A DNA stretch of 64,000 nucleotides from Clostridia bacterium (lineage in GTDB: Bacteria > Bacillota > Clostridia > Lachnospirales > CAG-274), in contig JAUNGN010000002.1 of assembly GCA_030524425.1 (NCBI GenBank), positions 114,607 through 178,606 of the forward strand, in the 5' to 3' direction. Made by a program: the position numbers and the translations under genes. Of this stretch, positions 45,428 through 55,026 are shown piece after piece. A model generated the notes under the pieces. That model worked only from the letters and a program-made list of their open reading frames with translations. It ran no database searches and had not been told where the DNA came from. The stretch's first letter is position 1, and each line of letters opens with the position of its first letter.

Positions 45428-46972
45428 TTAAGGCTGACTTTTTAAAATCTTGGGATATATTTTTATTTTGAATGGAGCAGGCTTATTTCTTGTGCCTTTT
45501 TTTGTTTTTATATAGGTTACTTTTTCCAATACCTCATGAAGTATATCATTTTTAGGTTTTGCGCTATTAAGCCTATAATAAGCGTTTATAAGTTTTTCTG
45601 TGACGGGAATAAAGCTGTTCATAATTGCATCTTCGCTTAATTTGTGCTCATATTCGGCTTGAGCCTTGTTGAGGAATTTTGTTGTTTCGTTAATGTCGTT
45701 TTGTAAAACCGTATTTCTTTGCTTAAACAGGGCTGTTGTGTAAATGCCCTGCTCTAACAGGTCATATGTGTTGACAAGCTGTTTATTCAGCAGGTTTATT
45801 TTGTCTTTATAATTTTTTATTATATTAATATGGTTAGTGTAATCCTGTTTAACATATTTATCCGTAAAATTTAGTATATAGCCTGCAAGCCAGTCTTCTG
45901 CAGCTTCAATTACAGCTTTTTCAACAAGCTCTGTTTTTGAGGATATATTATTGCATTTTATATTTGAGCATTTAACAAAGTCCCCTGTGTGTGAAATAAC
46001 TCTTGTCATTTTAGCTCCGCACTTTTCACATATAAGCAGTCCCGCAAGAGGATTTTTCATATCCCTGTTGTCTGCTACGGGAGGTATGTACTTACCCTTT
46101 AGTATTGCTTGAGCCTTGTTAAACATTTCTTGGGATATAATCGCAGGGTGTAATCCGTCAATTAACATATACTCATCAGGCTTGCGCTTTGGTCTGTGTT
46201 TAACAATTTTACCGTTTTCAACGGTTTTATTGACCTTTCTCCATTGCCATCGGACCTTGCCTGTATATGTAGGGTTTGTAAGTATGTCCTTTACAGATGC
46301 TCTTGACCAATTAGCGGATTTTTGCGGTTTTATGCCCAGTTCATCAAGTCTTTTGGCAATAAGCTGCATACCTGACGGATTCCTGCTGTCAGTGTAAAGA
46401 CTGTATATGAGTTTTACGGTTTCGGCATCCTTATTGGGCTCTAAGGTATAGCCTTTTTCGCCCTTTATTTTTACCTTATTATATCCTAATGGAGCTGAAG
46501 AGGCAATATATTTGCCTTCCTGTACAGATGCAAGCCTGCCCTGCTGAATTCTTCTGTTTATGGTTTTATATTCTCTTCTTGACATGAATAAACCAAATTC
46601 AAAATATTCCTGGTCGAATTCGTCTGAGGGGTCATAGGTTTTTGAGGGAGTAATGATTAGTGTACCGCTGAATTGAAAAGCCTCTGCAACTATGCCCTGG
46701 TCTTTTGTGTTTCCTCTTGCAAGTCTTTCAACTTCCATAACGAGGACACCTTTGTAAACTCCTGCTTCTACAGCCTTTAACAGCTTTTGCATTTCAGGTC
46801 TTGCTTCTATTGTTTCACCTGACACAACTTCTCTGTATATATGGGATACGGTAAAATTTTTCTTTTTTGCAAGCTCCGTAAGGGCATTTTCATGCCTTGC
46901 CAGGGTTTCAGCTTCCCCCGGTTTTTCAAGTTCCCTGTCTTTTCTGCTTTTTCTTAAATATATTGCGTACAT
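45428..46972 (-). CDS. Large serine recombinase (site-specific integrase/resolvase)
   Basis: A 514-residue recombinase. The N-terminal resolvase domain has the nucleophilic Ser in YLRKSRKD (residue 8) and the VMEVERLAR and SRREYKTINRRIQQGR segments; a recombinase domain follows (about 165-270, with TNPTYTGKVRWQ), then a zinc ribbon with CEKCGAKM...CSNIKCNN and a C-terminal coiled coil. This type integrates and excises phages and conjugative elements. ATG 46972 has AAAGGAGTG upstream; the frame extends to 47023 without a ribosome site. With the endolysin 600 bases on, it marks a mobile-element remnant. Confidence 0.92.
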   Translation of the reverse strand: MYAIYLRKSRKDRELEKPGEAETLARHENALTELAKKKNFTVSHIYREVVSGETIEARPEMQKLLKAVEAGVYKGVLVMEVERLARGNTKDQGIVAEAFQFSGTLIITPSKTYDPSDEFDQEYFEFGLFMSRREYKTINRRIQQGRLASVQEGKYIASSAPLGYNKVKIKGEKGYTLEPNKDAETVKLIYSLYTDSRNPSGMQLIAKRLDELGIKPQKSANWSRASVKDILTNPTYTGKVRWQWRKVNKTVENGKIVKHRPKRKPDEYMLIDGLHPAIISQEMFNKAQAILKGKYIPPVADNRDMKNPLAGLLICEKCGAKMTRVISHTGDFVKCSNIKCNNISSKTELVEKAVIEAAEDWLAGYILNFTDKYVKQDYTNHINIIKNYKDKINLLNKQLVNTYDLLEQGIYTTALFKQRNTVLQNDINETTKFLNKAQAEYEHKLSEDAIMNSFIPVTEKLINAYYRLNSAKPKNDILHEVLEKVTYIKTKKGTRNKPAPFKIKIYPKILKSQP

Positions 46973-47141
46973 TTTATCACTCCTTTGGCTGTATATATGG
47001 ACAGTATTTCCGTCAAAAAACACAGCCTGCCTTTTAATTTTATGCGGAAGAATTAAGGGATATGTGAAATAATACGGGGTCTTGTTTTTTGGGGTAATTG
47101 TACAAGCAGTATATATAATAAAATAAAGTGAGGTGATTTTT

Positions 47142-47288
47142 ATGTTGGTTGAAACAAAGCAGTTAAAAACCGTAAATGCTTTAGCTGAGATTTATGATGA
47201 TTACTGCAGGTCTGCAGAGGAAACCCGAAAAATATTAGACAGGTGCGGAGAAATTGTTTTGCCCCATTTAATCAAGGGAGAGAAATAA
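47142..47288 (+). CDS. Small phage-type ORF of unknown function
   Basis: A 48-residue ORF (MLVETKQLKTVNALAEIYDD at its start) with AGTGAGGTGA nine bases before the ATG. Charged, helical, two Cys. No family recognised. It lies between the recombinase and the endolysin and is divergent from the recombinase. The ribosome site makes it likely to be translated. Confidence 0.5.
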   Translation: MLVETKQLKTVNALAEIYDDYCRSAEETRKILDRCGEIVLPHLIKGEK

Positions 47289-47569
47289 ATAAAACCTGAA
47301 TGCTTTATACCGGGACAGGCATAAAAAATAAACATATAAAAAATATAGGGTGAAAAATTTAATGGTATTAATAATGGCTTTGAAAGGAACATTGAGTGTT
47401 AGAAATACATATATTATGAAGAAAATTGAATTATTATAAATAAAAATAAGTATTGACAAAATGTGATATATATAAGTGGCTCGGGCTGTTGGACAGGATA
47501 GAGTGAGGTTAGGTTACTTTTCTCCTGTTTGAAAAGGAGGGGGTCTTTTTATGTTAAGGGAGGTAAATT

Positions 47570-48277
47570 ATGAGCAGAGATATAACAATGTGTCACCCTG
47601 AACTGCAGGAGAAAGCAAATAAGCTCATAGCAGAGTGTAAAAAGAAAGGTTTAATTGTAAGGTTAGGTGAATGTTTCAGATCTGTGACAGAACAGAATAC
47701 CTTGTATGCTCAGGGCAGGACAGCACCGGGAAATGTTGTGACCAACGCTAAGGGCAGTACCTACAGTTCAATGCATCAGTGGGGCATTGCCTTTGATGTA
47801 ATGCGCAGTGACGGCAGGGGTGCATATTATAACGGTGACGGCTGGTTTAATAGGGTTGGTAAAATCGGTAAGAGCTTAGGCCTTGAATGGGGCGGGGACT
47901 GGACATCACCTGTTGACTTGCCTCATTTTCAGCTCCCTCAGTGGGGCAGTACTCCGGCAAGATTAAAACAGCTATATGGTAATTTTGATAATTTTAAAAA
48001 GACATGGAGCAGTTATAAGGCTGCAGAAATTAAGGAGGAGAAGGATATGACAGAAGGGGAAGTAAGAAAGATTGCGGAACAGGCTGCGAATGATATGATT
48101 TACAAGTATTCCGATAAAATATATAACAAGGCCGAAGAAGTTCCCGCCTGGGGCAGGGATACGGTTAACAAGCTGATTGATAAGGGTGTATTAAAGGGAA
48201 CGGATAAGGGTCTGGATTTAAGCTATACCCTGTTGAGATTACTTGTTATTAATGACAGAGCCGGGTTATATGATTAA
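47570..48277 (+). CDS. Phage endolysin, M15-type peptidase
   Basis: A 235-residue lytic enzyme. Residues 1-150 form an M15 (D-Ala-D-Ala carboxypeptidase/L-alanyl-D-glutamate peptidase) domain with zinc-ligand pattern H69 and D76 in SMHQWGIAFDV and H119 in DLPHFQLPQ. Residues 160-235 are a helical extension (EVRKIAEQAANDM, PAWGRDTVNKLIDKGVL) as found on several Firmicutes phage lysins. No signal peptide, so a holin would be needed. AGGGAGGTAA precedes ATG. Only lysis gene of the remnant; structural genes are absent. A terminator follows. Confidence 0.87.
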   Translation: MSRDITMCHPELQEKANKLIAECKKKGLIVRLGECFRSVTEQNTLYAQGRTAPGNVVTNAKGSTYSSMHQWGIAFDVMRSDGRGAYYNGDGWFNRVGKIGKSLGLEWGGDWTSPVDLPHFQLPQWGSTPARLKQLYGNFDNFKKTWSSYKAAEIKEEKDMTEGEVRKIAEQAANDMIYKYSDKIYNKAEEVPAWGRDTVNKLIDKGVLKGTDKGLDLSYTLLRLLVINDRAGLYD

Positions 48278-48284
48278 ACCGGTG

Positions 48285-48312
48285 AGGGGTGTGTCGGCAC
48301 CCCTGTTTTTAA
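48285..48312 (+). terminator. Terminator after the endolysin gene
   Basis: AGGGGTG pairs with CACCCCT around a 6-base loop, followed by GTTTTTAAA. Confidence 0.85.
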
Positions 48313-48381
48313 ATTAAAACGAAATATAGTACACATACAATATAAAAATCACCTCATGGAGGTTATTTGCCTTATATTTGT

Positions 48382-49356
48382 TTAAACTCTGTATAATTCG
48401 TCTGTGTCAGGCTCTTCAAGGGGCATAACAGTGGAGTTGTTTATTATGATTTTATCGTTTTCCACAATTTTTCCTATTACCGTTGCCTTAATGCCTTCAC
48501 TTTCAAGGGCATTAATCATTTCTTCGCTGTTTTCACATACAATAAGCATAGAACCGCTGGAAATAAGTTTTAAAGGATTTACACCAAGCCTGCTGCAAAT
48601 AATAGCTGTTTCTTCAAGAACAGGTATTTTGTGGGCATAAACCTCTATGCCAACTCCTGCACAATCGGCAATTTCCCGGCAGGCGCCAAGTATACCGCCT
48701 TCTGTTACATCGTGCATTGCATGAGCACCAAGCCTTGTGCCCACATTGCCTTCCTTAATTACGGACAGGCTGTTGCTAAGTTTTTTAGCCCTTTCAATAA
48801 TAGTGCTGTTTACACCTTTTAGCTTTTCCGCCTTGTCATTGGCAAAAATGGCGGTACCCTCCATGGCGGCATATTTAGTCATTATTACACTGTCTCCGAT
48901 TTTTGCACCGCCTGACGGTATAAGCCTTTTGGTTTTGCCTATTACGGTACAGCTTAAAACAGGCTTATTAACTGCGTCGGTTATTTCCGTATGCCCTCCC
49001 AGTATTGCTACATTGACCTTTTCTGCTTCGCTGTATAAATCAAGTATAATTTTAGAAATTTCATTTTCCGTAATGTCAGGGGGCAAAAGTGCTGTTACCA
49101 TTATTCCGACAGGCTCACCGCCGCTTGACGCAATATCGTTGGTATTAATATTAACGGCCAGTCTGCCTATATCCTCAACGGCACCCGTAATAGGGTCTGT
49201 TGATAAAAGGCAAATATTATCACCTAATTCAAGAGCCGCACAGTCTTCTCCCACTGAGGGCTTTAAAAGAATTTCCTTCCTGGCTGTACTATGTTTGTTA
49301 ATAGGAGCAATAACAATTTTTTCAAGTAAGCTGTTCGGCAGTTTTCCTATTTTCAT
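48382..49356 (-). CDS. AIR-synthase-related (PurM/HypE/ThiL-fold) protein
   Basis: A 324-residue ATP-binding protein of the PurM-like fold. GEDCAALELGDN near the N-terminus, the AVNINTNDIASSGGEPVGIMV block, GGHTEITDAV and the C-terminal AHAMHDVTEGGILGACREIAD match the family. It is closest to the HypE-like stand-alone AIR synthase proteins, but no hyp genes are nearby, so it should not be called HypE. Start overlaps the end of nagA by four bases (ATGA). The reaction is unknown. Confidence 0.8.
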   Translation of the reverse strand: MKIGKLPNSLLEKIVIAPINKHSTARKEILLKPSVGEDCAALELGDNICLLSTDPITGAVEDIGRLAVNINTNDIASSGGEPVGIMVTALLPPDITENEISKIILDLYSEAEKVNVAILGGHTEITDAVNKPVLSCTVIGKTKRLIPSGGAKIGDSVIMTKYAAMEGTAIFANDKAEKLKGVNSTIIERAKKLSNSLSVIKEGNVGTRLGAHAMHDVTEGGILGACREIADCAGVGIEVYAHKIPVLEETAIICSRLGVNPLKLISSGSMLIVCENSEEMINALESEGIKATVIGKIVENDKIIINNSTVMPLEEPDTDELYRV

Positions 49357-50390
49357 ATTATTATCCTCTTTCCTGTATCTATATATCCGTATTCATCTAA
49401 ATTAAGAAGCTTGGCAGGGTTTTCTGCAGCCATCTTTACTGCCGCTTTAAGGCCTGTGATTTCAGACATATTAATTACGGCTCTCTCCATAGTAAGTATA
49501 CTGCCTGAAAGCCTGCCTGTATTATCCCTTACGGAAGAATTATCAGCAGTTACTTCTTTGCCGCAGAAGGTATATTTTCCTTTTTGGCAGCCCATAGCTT
49601 CCATAGCATCTGTAATGAGAATTATTTTATCCTTTTTTAGCCTTGCAATAAGTTCTATACATTGTTTTGACAAGTGTACAAAGTCTGCAATAACCTCAAC
49701 ATATTCATTTCCTAAAAGTCCTGCACCTATTATGCCTGTTTCTCTGTGGTGTATGGGTGTCATGGCATTAAACAAATGGGTGTAGGAGGAAGCACCTGCT
49801 TTTATAAGCCTTTGGCAGTCATCATAACTTCCGCCGCTGTGGCCCATTGATATGTAATCTCCATGGGAGGTTACATATTTGCTGAATTCCTCGGCTCCCT
49901 CACATTCGGGAGCAATAGTAAAGCGGATTTTTAAATCACCCATTATATTTTTTAAATCCTCATAAAGACTGATGTCACAGCACGTTATGAATTTATCTTC
50001 CATAATTCCTTTAAATTTGTGAGAAATAAAAGGTCCTTCGATGTGTATTCCTATAATTTGTGCATAATCCCTGTTTTTTGAGGCAAGTCTTATTTCTTTG
50101 GCACAGCTTAGTATTTTACTGCGGGACTTGGCAACGGTAGCAGGCATATAAGCACCTACATTGTTTTCATAAAGCCTTTTGCTCAGATAAACAATTTCGC
50201 TGCTTGTACTGCTCATTATATCCACACCATAGCCTCCGTGAATGTGTATATCTGTAAAGGGAGGCAAAAGCGCCTTGCCATTGCCCTTGTCTTTTTCCTT
50301 AATTGATACAATTATGCCGTCCTCAATTTCTATGTCGCCAAGTATTGGGTTGTAGTCCCTGTTTAAAAAATTTATGTCTTTGTACAGCAT
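49353..50390 (-). CDS. nagA: N-acetylglucosamine-6-phosphate deacetylase
   Basis: A 345-residue amidohydrolase removing acetate from GlcNAc-6-P, in amino-sugar recycling. Metal and substrate motifs: DIHIHGGYGVD (about 52-62), HIEGPFIS, MGHSGGSYDD, HLFNAMTPIHHRETG and the catalytic Asp in ITDAMEAMG. ATG 50390 has GAGAGGT seven bases upstream; the frame extends five codons beyond. nagB is not adjacent. Coupled to the AIR-synthase-like gene. Confidence 0.93.
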   Translation of the reverse strand: MLYKDINFLNRDYNPILGDIEIEDGIIVSIKEKDKGNGKALLPPFTDIHIHGGYGVDIMSSTSSEIVYLSKRLYENNVGAYMPATVAKSRSKILSCAKEIRLASKNRDYAQIIGIHIEGPFISHKFKGIMEDKFITCCDISLYEDLKNIMGDLKIRFTIAPECEGAEEFSKYVTSHGDYISMGHSGGSYDDCQRLIKAGASSYTHLFNAMTPIHHRETGIIGAGLLGNEYVEVIADFVHLSKQCIELIARLKKDKIILITDAMEAMGCQKGKYTFCGKEVTADNSSVRDNTGRLSGSILTMERAVINMSEITGLKAAVKMAAENPAKLLNLDEYGYIDTGKRIII

Positions 50391-50547
50391 AATAATACCT
50401 CTCATTTACATATTTGCATATATTTATTTTACTACAAAGGGGGAGCAAATTCAACTAAAACGGGCAATAAAAAGCAGGCTGTGCAAAATTGCAAAAACCT
50501 GCCCGGGATAAAAAAACTAATTTTATAACAATATATATAAAATGAAT

Positions 50548-50583
50548 AAGAACCGGAACTTATAAAGTATCCGGTTCTTTTTA
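50548..50583. terminator. Hairpin between nagA and pgm
   Basis: AAGAACCGGA pairs with TCCGGTTCTT, followed by TTTAAATT. It lies downstream of pgm on the minus strand and may end that transcript. Confidence 0.65.
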
Positions 50584-50609
50584 AATTATGTGTATATAAA
50601 TTTAAACAG

Positions 50610-52343
50610 CTATTTTAAAATATTATCTACAATAGCAAGAATACCGTCACTTGCAGCCTTAAGCTTTCCGTCTGCTGCCTCGGCAGTCTTGTCACTTGAG
50701 CCAAAGTAAACTTTAATCTTAGGTTCGGTACCGCTTGGACGTACGCAGAACCATGTACCGTCCTCAAGTACATAGTAGAGTACATTGCTTGAAGGCAATC
50801 CGCTCTTTGTTTCTTCACCTGTTACATTATTTACAATCTTGTCAATTGAATAATCTCTTGACTCAATTACCTTAACACCTGCAACCTCACTTGGAGATTC
50901 AGCTCTTAAAGTATCCATAACTTTCTTTATCTGTGCGGCGCCGTCAATGCCCTTAAGAGTTATTGAAGTTATGGTTTCCTTATAAACTCCATACTTGTCA
51001 TAAAGAGCAAGCAAGCCGTCATAAAGGCTCATACCCTTGGATTTGTAGTAAGCAGCCAGCTCACATATAAGCATAGTTGCAAGACAGCCGTCTTTATCTC
51101 TTGCGTATGTACCTGCAAGACAGCCGTAGCTTTCCTCAAAGCCAAACATATATTCATAGCTGCCGTCAGTTTCAAATTCCTTAATCTTTTCACCAATATA
51201 CTTAAAGCCTGTGAGTACATCAAAATACTTCATACCATATTCGGCACAGATAGCCTTAGTCATATCGGTAGAAACAATAGTAGAAACAACTGCACCGTTA
51301 GCAGGCAAGGTACCTGCAGCCTTCTTCTGAGAAAGAATATATTCACAAAGGAGGGCGCCTGTCATATTGCCTGTAAGCACCATGTATTCACCGTCAGTCT
51401 TTTTAACAACTGCACCAACTCTGTCTGCATCAGGGTCAGTACCAACGATAATATCAGCATCAACCTTTTTTGCAAGCTCCATTGCAAGGTCAAATACTGC
51501 TTTATTTTCAGGGTTAGGATAACCAACTGTAGTAAAGTTGCCGTCAGGCTTTTCCTGCTGAGGAACTATGTACACGTTTTTAAATCCTGCCTTTGCAAGA
51601 GCACGTCTTACCGGCTTGTTGCCTGAACCGTGAATAGGTGTATAAACAATCTTTAAGTCAGTTTCATCTATAATTTTCTGATTTACAATCTGATTGGTAA
51701 CTGCATCAAGGTAAGCCACATCAAGCTCAGGACCTACGTACTGAATCATACCGCTGTTTACTGCCTCGGTTAAGTCCGCTTTCTTAATCATTGAAAAATC
51801 AGTAATTGCATTTACTTCTTTAATGATTTCTCCGTCTCTTGGGAAAGGTACCTGTGCCCCATCCTCCCAGTAAACTTTATAGCCGTTGTATTCGGGCGGA
51901 TTGTGGCTTGCAGTAATAACCACTCCGCCTGTACAGCCTAAATTTCTTACAGCAAAACTAAGCATTGGAACAGGTCTTAATTCATCGGATAAGTAAGCCT
52001 TAATACCGTTGCCTGCCAAAACTCTTGCAGTAATTTCAGCAAACTCAGGGGAGTAATTTCTTGAATCATAGGCAATAACAACACCTTTTTTAACAGCTTC
52101 ATCACCCTGGCTTTTTATGTAGTTGGCAAAACCCTGTGTAGCCTTGCTGACAGTATAAATGTTCATTCTGTTAGTACCGGCACCAATAATACCTCTTAAA
52201 CCGCCTGTACCGAATTCAAGGTTTTTATAAAATCTTTCCTCAATTTCCTTGGCATCATCTTTAATGGACAATAATTCAGCCTTAGCAGCTTCATCAAAAT
52301 AGCTGTCCTCGCACCAATGCCTGTATTCCTCCAAATAGCCCAT
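50610..52343 (-). CDS. pgm: Phosphoglucomutase/phosphomannomutase
   Basis: A 577-residue alpha-D-phosphohexomutase of the long Firmicutes PgcA type. Phosphoserine loop TASHNPPEYNGYK (about 142-154), metal loop VGTDPDADRVG, sugar loop GFEESYG and phosphate-binding RPSGTEPKIKVY near the C-terminus are all present. It interconverts glucose-1-P and glucose-6-P. AAAGGAG precedes ATG 52343. Confidence 0.94.
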   Translation of the reverse strand: MGYLEEYRHWCEDSYFDEAAKAELLSIKDDAKEIEERFYKNLEFGTGGLRGIIGAGTNRMNIYTVSKATQGFANYIKSQGDEAVKKGVVIAYDSRNYSPEFAEITARVLAGNGIKAYLSDELRPVPMLSFAVRNLGCTGGVVITASHNPPEYNGYKVYWEDGAQVPFPRDGEIIKEVNAITDFSMIKKADLTEAVNSGMIQYVGPELDVAYLDAVTNQIVNQKIIDETDLKIVYTPIHGSGNKPVRRALAKAGFKNVYIVPQQEKPDGNFTTVGYPNPENKAVFDLAMELAKKVDADIIVGTDPDADRVGAVVKKTDGEYMVLTGNMTGALLCEYILSQKKAAGTLPANGAVVSTIVSTDMTKAICAEYGMKYFDVLTGFKYIGEKIKEFETDGSYEYMFGFEESYGCLAGTYARDKDGCLATMLICELAAYYKSKGMSLYDGLLALYDKYGVYKETITSITLKGIDGAAQIKKVMDTLRAESPSEVAGVKVIESRDYSIDKIVNNVTGEETKSGLPSSNVLYYVLEDGTWFCVRPSGTEPKIKVYFGSSDKTAEAADGKLKAASDGILAIVDNILK

Positions 52344-52528
52344 AAAATATTTCTCCTTTCGTTATATGTTTTAGATATTTGTACAAAAAATATCTTATCC
52401 TTAATCTCATTATACACAAAATAACCAAATATTACAAGAGGAAAAGTTTAATTATATAAACAAAAATTCTCTGTCACAATTACAATTTGCGAGAATATAT
52501 TACAACATGAACAAAGTTGGAGGTAATT

Positions 52529-53116
52529 ATGTATTATAATATAGAAAACTATAATATGGATATGGAAAGGCTTTTCAGTGACTACACAGGCTATAAGCTG
52601 GGTCAGGGATGGCCTGCATATAAAAATATGAGTGTAGAACAAATGGCAGAAATTATGGACGACAACAGCTTAGTGCCAAGATATGACAGCAGATCAGGCA
52701 GCAGTGCAGTTGTTATACCAAGCACCAAAACAGATATGCCTAAGAGAGATATTGACCTTATGAAGGCTCTTTACAGCAGCCTCAATAAACTCATTAATAA
52801 ATATGTGGAAAAAATAGTTGATGAGTATGAATATATTGACAGCCCCATTTATGCTGAGGACGGCATTGACAGAGAAACTCTGGCACAGATAGTAGACAGA
52901 GTTATAAGACTTGCAGAAGAGGAGCTTGATGATGCTCAGGAAATCTCTCTTGAAACTCAGCAGGCAGGCTTATGGAACAGAAGAAATTTGTTTAAAAATG
53001 CAATCGAAGCAATTGTTCTTTCGGAAATATTTGCTGTAAGACGTCCAAATTACAGAAGAATAAGGGCAAACTATGTTTATAATAATGGCAGATATGACGG
53101 AGTAAGAGAAAGATAA
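52529..53116 (+). CDS. Conserved protein of unknown function
   Basis: A 195-residue charged protein opening with a Tyr/Asn/Asp-rich YYNIENYNMDMERLFSDYTG, then a helical domain (about 70-170) and an Arg/Tyr/Asn-rich tail. No signal peptide or membrane helix. GGAGG is well placed before ATG 52529; a TTG upstream at 52517 is not needed. I do not recognise the family. The Tyr/Arg-rich ends could suit a coat or envelope protein, but nothing proves that. It is a single-gene unit between pgm (divergent) and cstA, with a GAGGGCGAA hairpin after it. Confidence 0.6.
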   Translation: MYYNIENYNMDMERLFSDYTGYKLGQGWPAYKNMSVEQMAEIMDDNSLVPRYDSRSGSSAVVIPSTKTDMPKRDIDLMKALYSSLNKLINKYVEKIVDEYEYIDSPIYAEDGIDRETLAQIVDRVIRLAEEELDDAQEISLETQQAGLWNRRNLFKNAIEAIVLSEIFAVRRPNYRRIRANYVYNNGRYDGVRER

Positions 53117-53278
53117 AAGGAGGCAAAACAATTTGTTCGCTCTCAAAAGAGGGCGAAATTACATATATCTAATTTTTAAAATAATTTTGAAGAATTTCTT
53201 AATTTTTTATTGTAATTTCAGTAAAATAGTTGTAAAATTAGGGTGTATCGTTTATAAAAATAAAAAGGAGGAATTATT

Positions 53279-54958
53279 GTGAACGGTTTAATTATGATGA
53301 TTATTGCAATCATTGTATTGGGCGGAGCATATCTCATCTACGGAAGATATCTTGCTAATCTTTGGGGTATTGATGAAAATGCAAAGACTCCTGCCTATGA
53401 AATGGAAGATGGTGTTGACTATGTTCCTGCTGACACAAATGTTGTTTTTGGTCACCAGTTTGCTTCAATTGCAGGCGCAGGCCCTATTAACGGTCCTATT
53501 CAGGCCGCAATATTCGGATGGGTGCCTGTTTTACTCTGGATTTTAATTGGAGGTGTATTCTTTGGTGCTGTTCAGGACTTTGCATCAATGTATGCTTCCG
53601 TTAAGAATAAGGGCAGAACTATAGGTTACATCATTGAACTTTATATCGGCAAGATTGGCAAGAAGCTTTTTATGCTTTTTACATGGCTGTTTTCAATACT
53701 TGTGGTTGCAGCCTTTGCTGATGTTGTGTGTAAGACGTTTAACGGTTTTGGTGAGGATGGTTCTGTTATTTTGGCTAATGGACAGGTAGCTATGACAAGC
53801 TGTCTTTTTATTGCCGCAGCCGTAGGACTTGGCATATTCCTTAGAAAAAGCAAGGCTAACAAGTGGATTAATACAATTATAGCAATTGTTATTTTAGTTG
53901 TATGTATTGCTGTCGGTCTTTTTGTTCCAATATATATAGGTACCGGTGCATGGCATATAATTGTGTTTGTTTACATAGCAGTTGCTTCCATTGCCCCTGT
54001 ATGGATTCTGCTTCAGCCAAGAGATTACCTTAACAGTTATTTGCTTGTAGCAATGATTATTGCGTCAGTTGCAGGTGTTCTTATTGCTAACCCTGCTATG
54101 GAGCTTTCAGCATTTAACGGCTGGAAGGTAGAAGGACAGACTATTTTCCCTTACCTTTTTGTAACCATTGCCTGCGGTGCTGTTTCAGGATTCCATTCAT
54201 TAGTTTCCTCAGGTACTGCTTCTAAGCAGATTAAGAATGAGAAGAATATGCTTCCCGTATCCTTTGGTGCAATGCTTATGGAAAGTATGCTTGCAGTTAT
54301 TGCCCTTATTGCGGTTGGCGCTATTGCAAAGGGCGGAGTTATTCCTGATATGACACAGCCTGCTATTTTTGCAACAGGTGTTGCAGGCTTCCTTGTTAAG
54401 ATTGGTATTCCTGAGAGCATCAGTATGACTCTTATTACTCTTTCGGTTTCTGCTTTTGCCCTTACATCTCTTGATTCGGTTGCAAGAGTAGGAAGACTTG
54501 CCTTTGAAGAGTTTTTCCTTGATGCCGATACCGACGAGGAAAATATGAGTGCTGTTACAAAGCTTTGCACAAATAAATATTTTTCAACCCTTATTACTTT
54601 AGCTGTTGCATTTGCTCTTGCTAAGGTTGGTTATAAGGATATTTGGCCATTATTCGGCTCTGCTAATCAGCTTTTATCAGCTCTTGCTCTTATTGCCTGT
54701 GCCGTATTCTTTAAGAAAACAAACAGACAGGGCTGGATGCTTTGGGTTCCTATGGTTATTATGCTTTTGGTAACTCTTTCAATGCTTGCAATAACAATTT
54801 ATACTAAGTTTACAGGTGTTGTTACTGCATCAACAAATAATATGGGCGGCGATATTTTACAGCTTGCCTTTGCTGCTGCATTGTTTATTCTTGGTATTAT
54901 CGTTTCAATAAGCGGTTTAAAGGCCCTTACTGATAAGGTAAATACTGCCGGGGCTTAA
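53279..54958 (+). CDS. cstA: Carbon starvation protein A, peptide/pyruvate-type permease
   Basis: A 559-residue polytopic membrane protein of the CstA family. Hallmarks: YGRYLANLWGID near the start, PADTNVVFGHQFASIAGAGPINGP, WILIGGVFFGAVQDFAS and SGFHSLVSSGTASKQI. Known members take up peptides or pyruvate under nutrient limitation. Starts at GTG 53279 behind AAGGAGGAA. Stand-alone gene closed by a strong terminator. Confidence 0.94.
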   Translation: MNGLIMMIIAIIVLGGAYLIYGRYLANLWGIDENAKTPAYEMEDGVDYVPADTNVVFGHQFASIAGAGPINGPIQAAIFGWVPVLLWILIGGVFFGAVQDFASMYASVKNKGRTIGYIIELYIGKIGKKLFMLFTWLFSILVVAAFADVVCKTFNGFGEDGSVILANGQVAMTSCLFIAAAVGLGIFLRKSKANKWINTIIAIVILVVCIAVGLFVPIYIGTGAWHIIVFVYIAVASIAPVWILLQPRDYLNSYLLVAMIIASVAGVLIANPAMELSAFNGWKVEGQTIFPYLFVTIACGAVSGFHSLVSSGTASKQIKNEKNMLPVSFGAMLMESMLAVIALIAVGAIAKGGVIPDMTQPAIFATGVAGFLVKIGIPESISMTLITLSVSAFALTSLDSVARVGRLAFEEFFLDADTDEENMSAVTKLCTNKYFSTLITLAVAFALAKVGYKDIWPLFGSANQLLSALALIACAVFFKKTNRQGWMLWVPMVIMLLVTLSMLAITIYTKFTGVVTASTNNMGGDILQLAFAAALFILGIIVSISGLKALTDKVNTAGA

Positions 54959-54967
54959 AAAGCAATC

Positions 54968-55004
54968 AAAAAAACTGCCGGGATTTATTCCGGCAGTTTT
55001 TCGT
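54968..55004. terminator. Bidirectional terminator between cstA and the transglutaminase gene
   Basis: AAAACTGCCGG (54971-54981) pairs with CCGGCAGTTTT (54990-55000), with A-run before and T-run after. It can serve cstA and the converging minus-strand unit. Confidence 0.85.
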
Positions 55005-55026
55005 TAAGTCTGATAAATTGGTTAAC

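Noticed and set aside
47361..47438. 25-codon ORF upstream of the endolysin
   Set aside because: Weak ribosome site, composition like random AT-rich DNA; not supported.
45410..48391. Attachment sites TTTGTTTAAGCTGT and TTTGTTTAAACTCTGT flanking the recombinase-endolysin block
   Set aside because: Short, imperfect and AT-rich; the second copy lies inside the AIR-synthase-like gene. Not convincing without an empty site.
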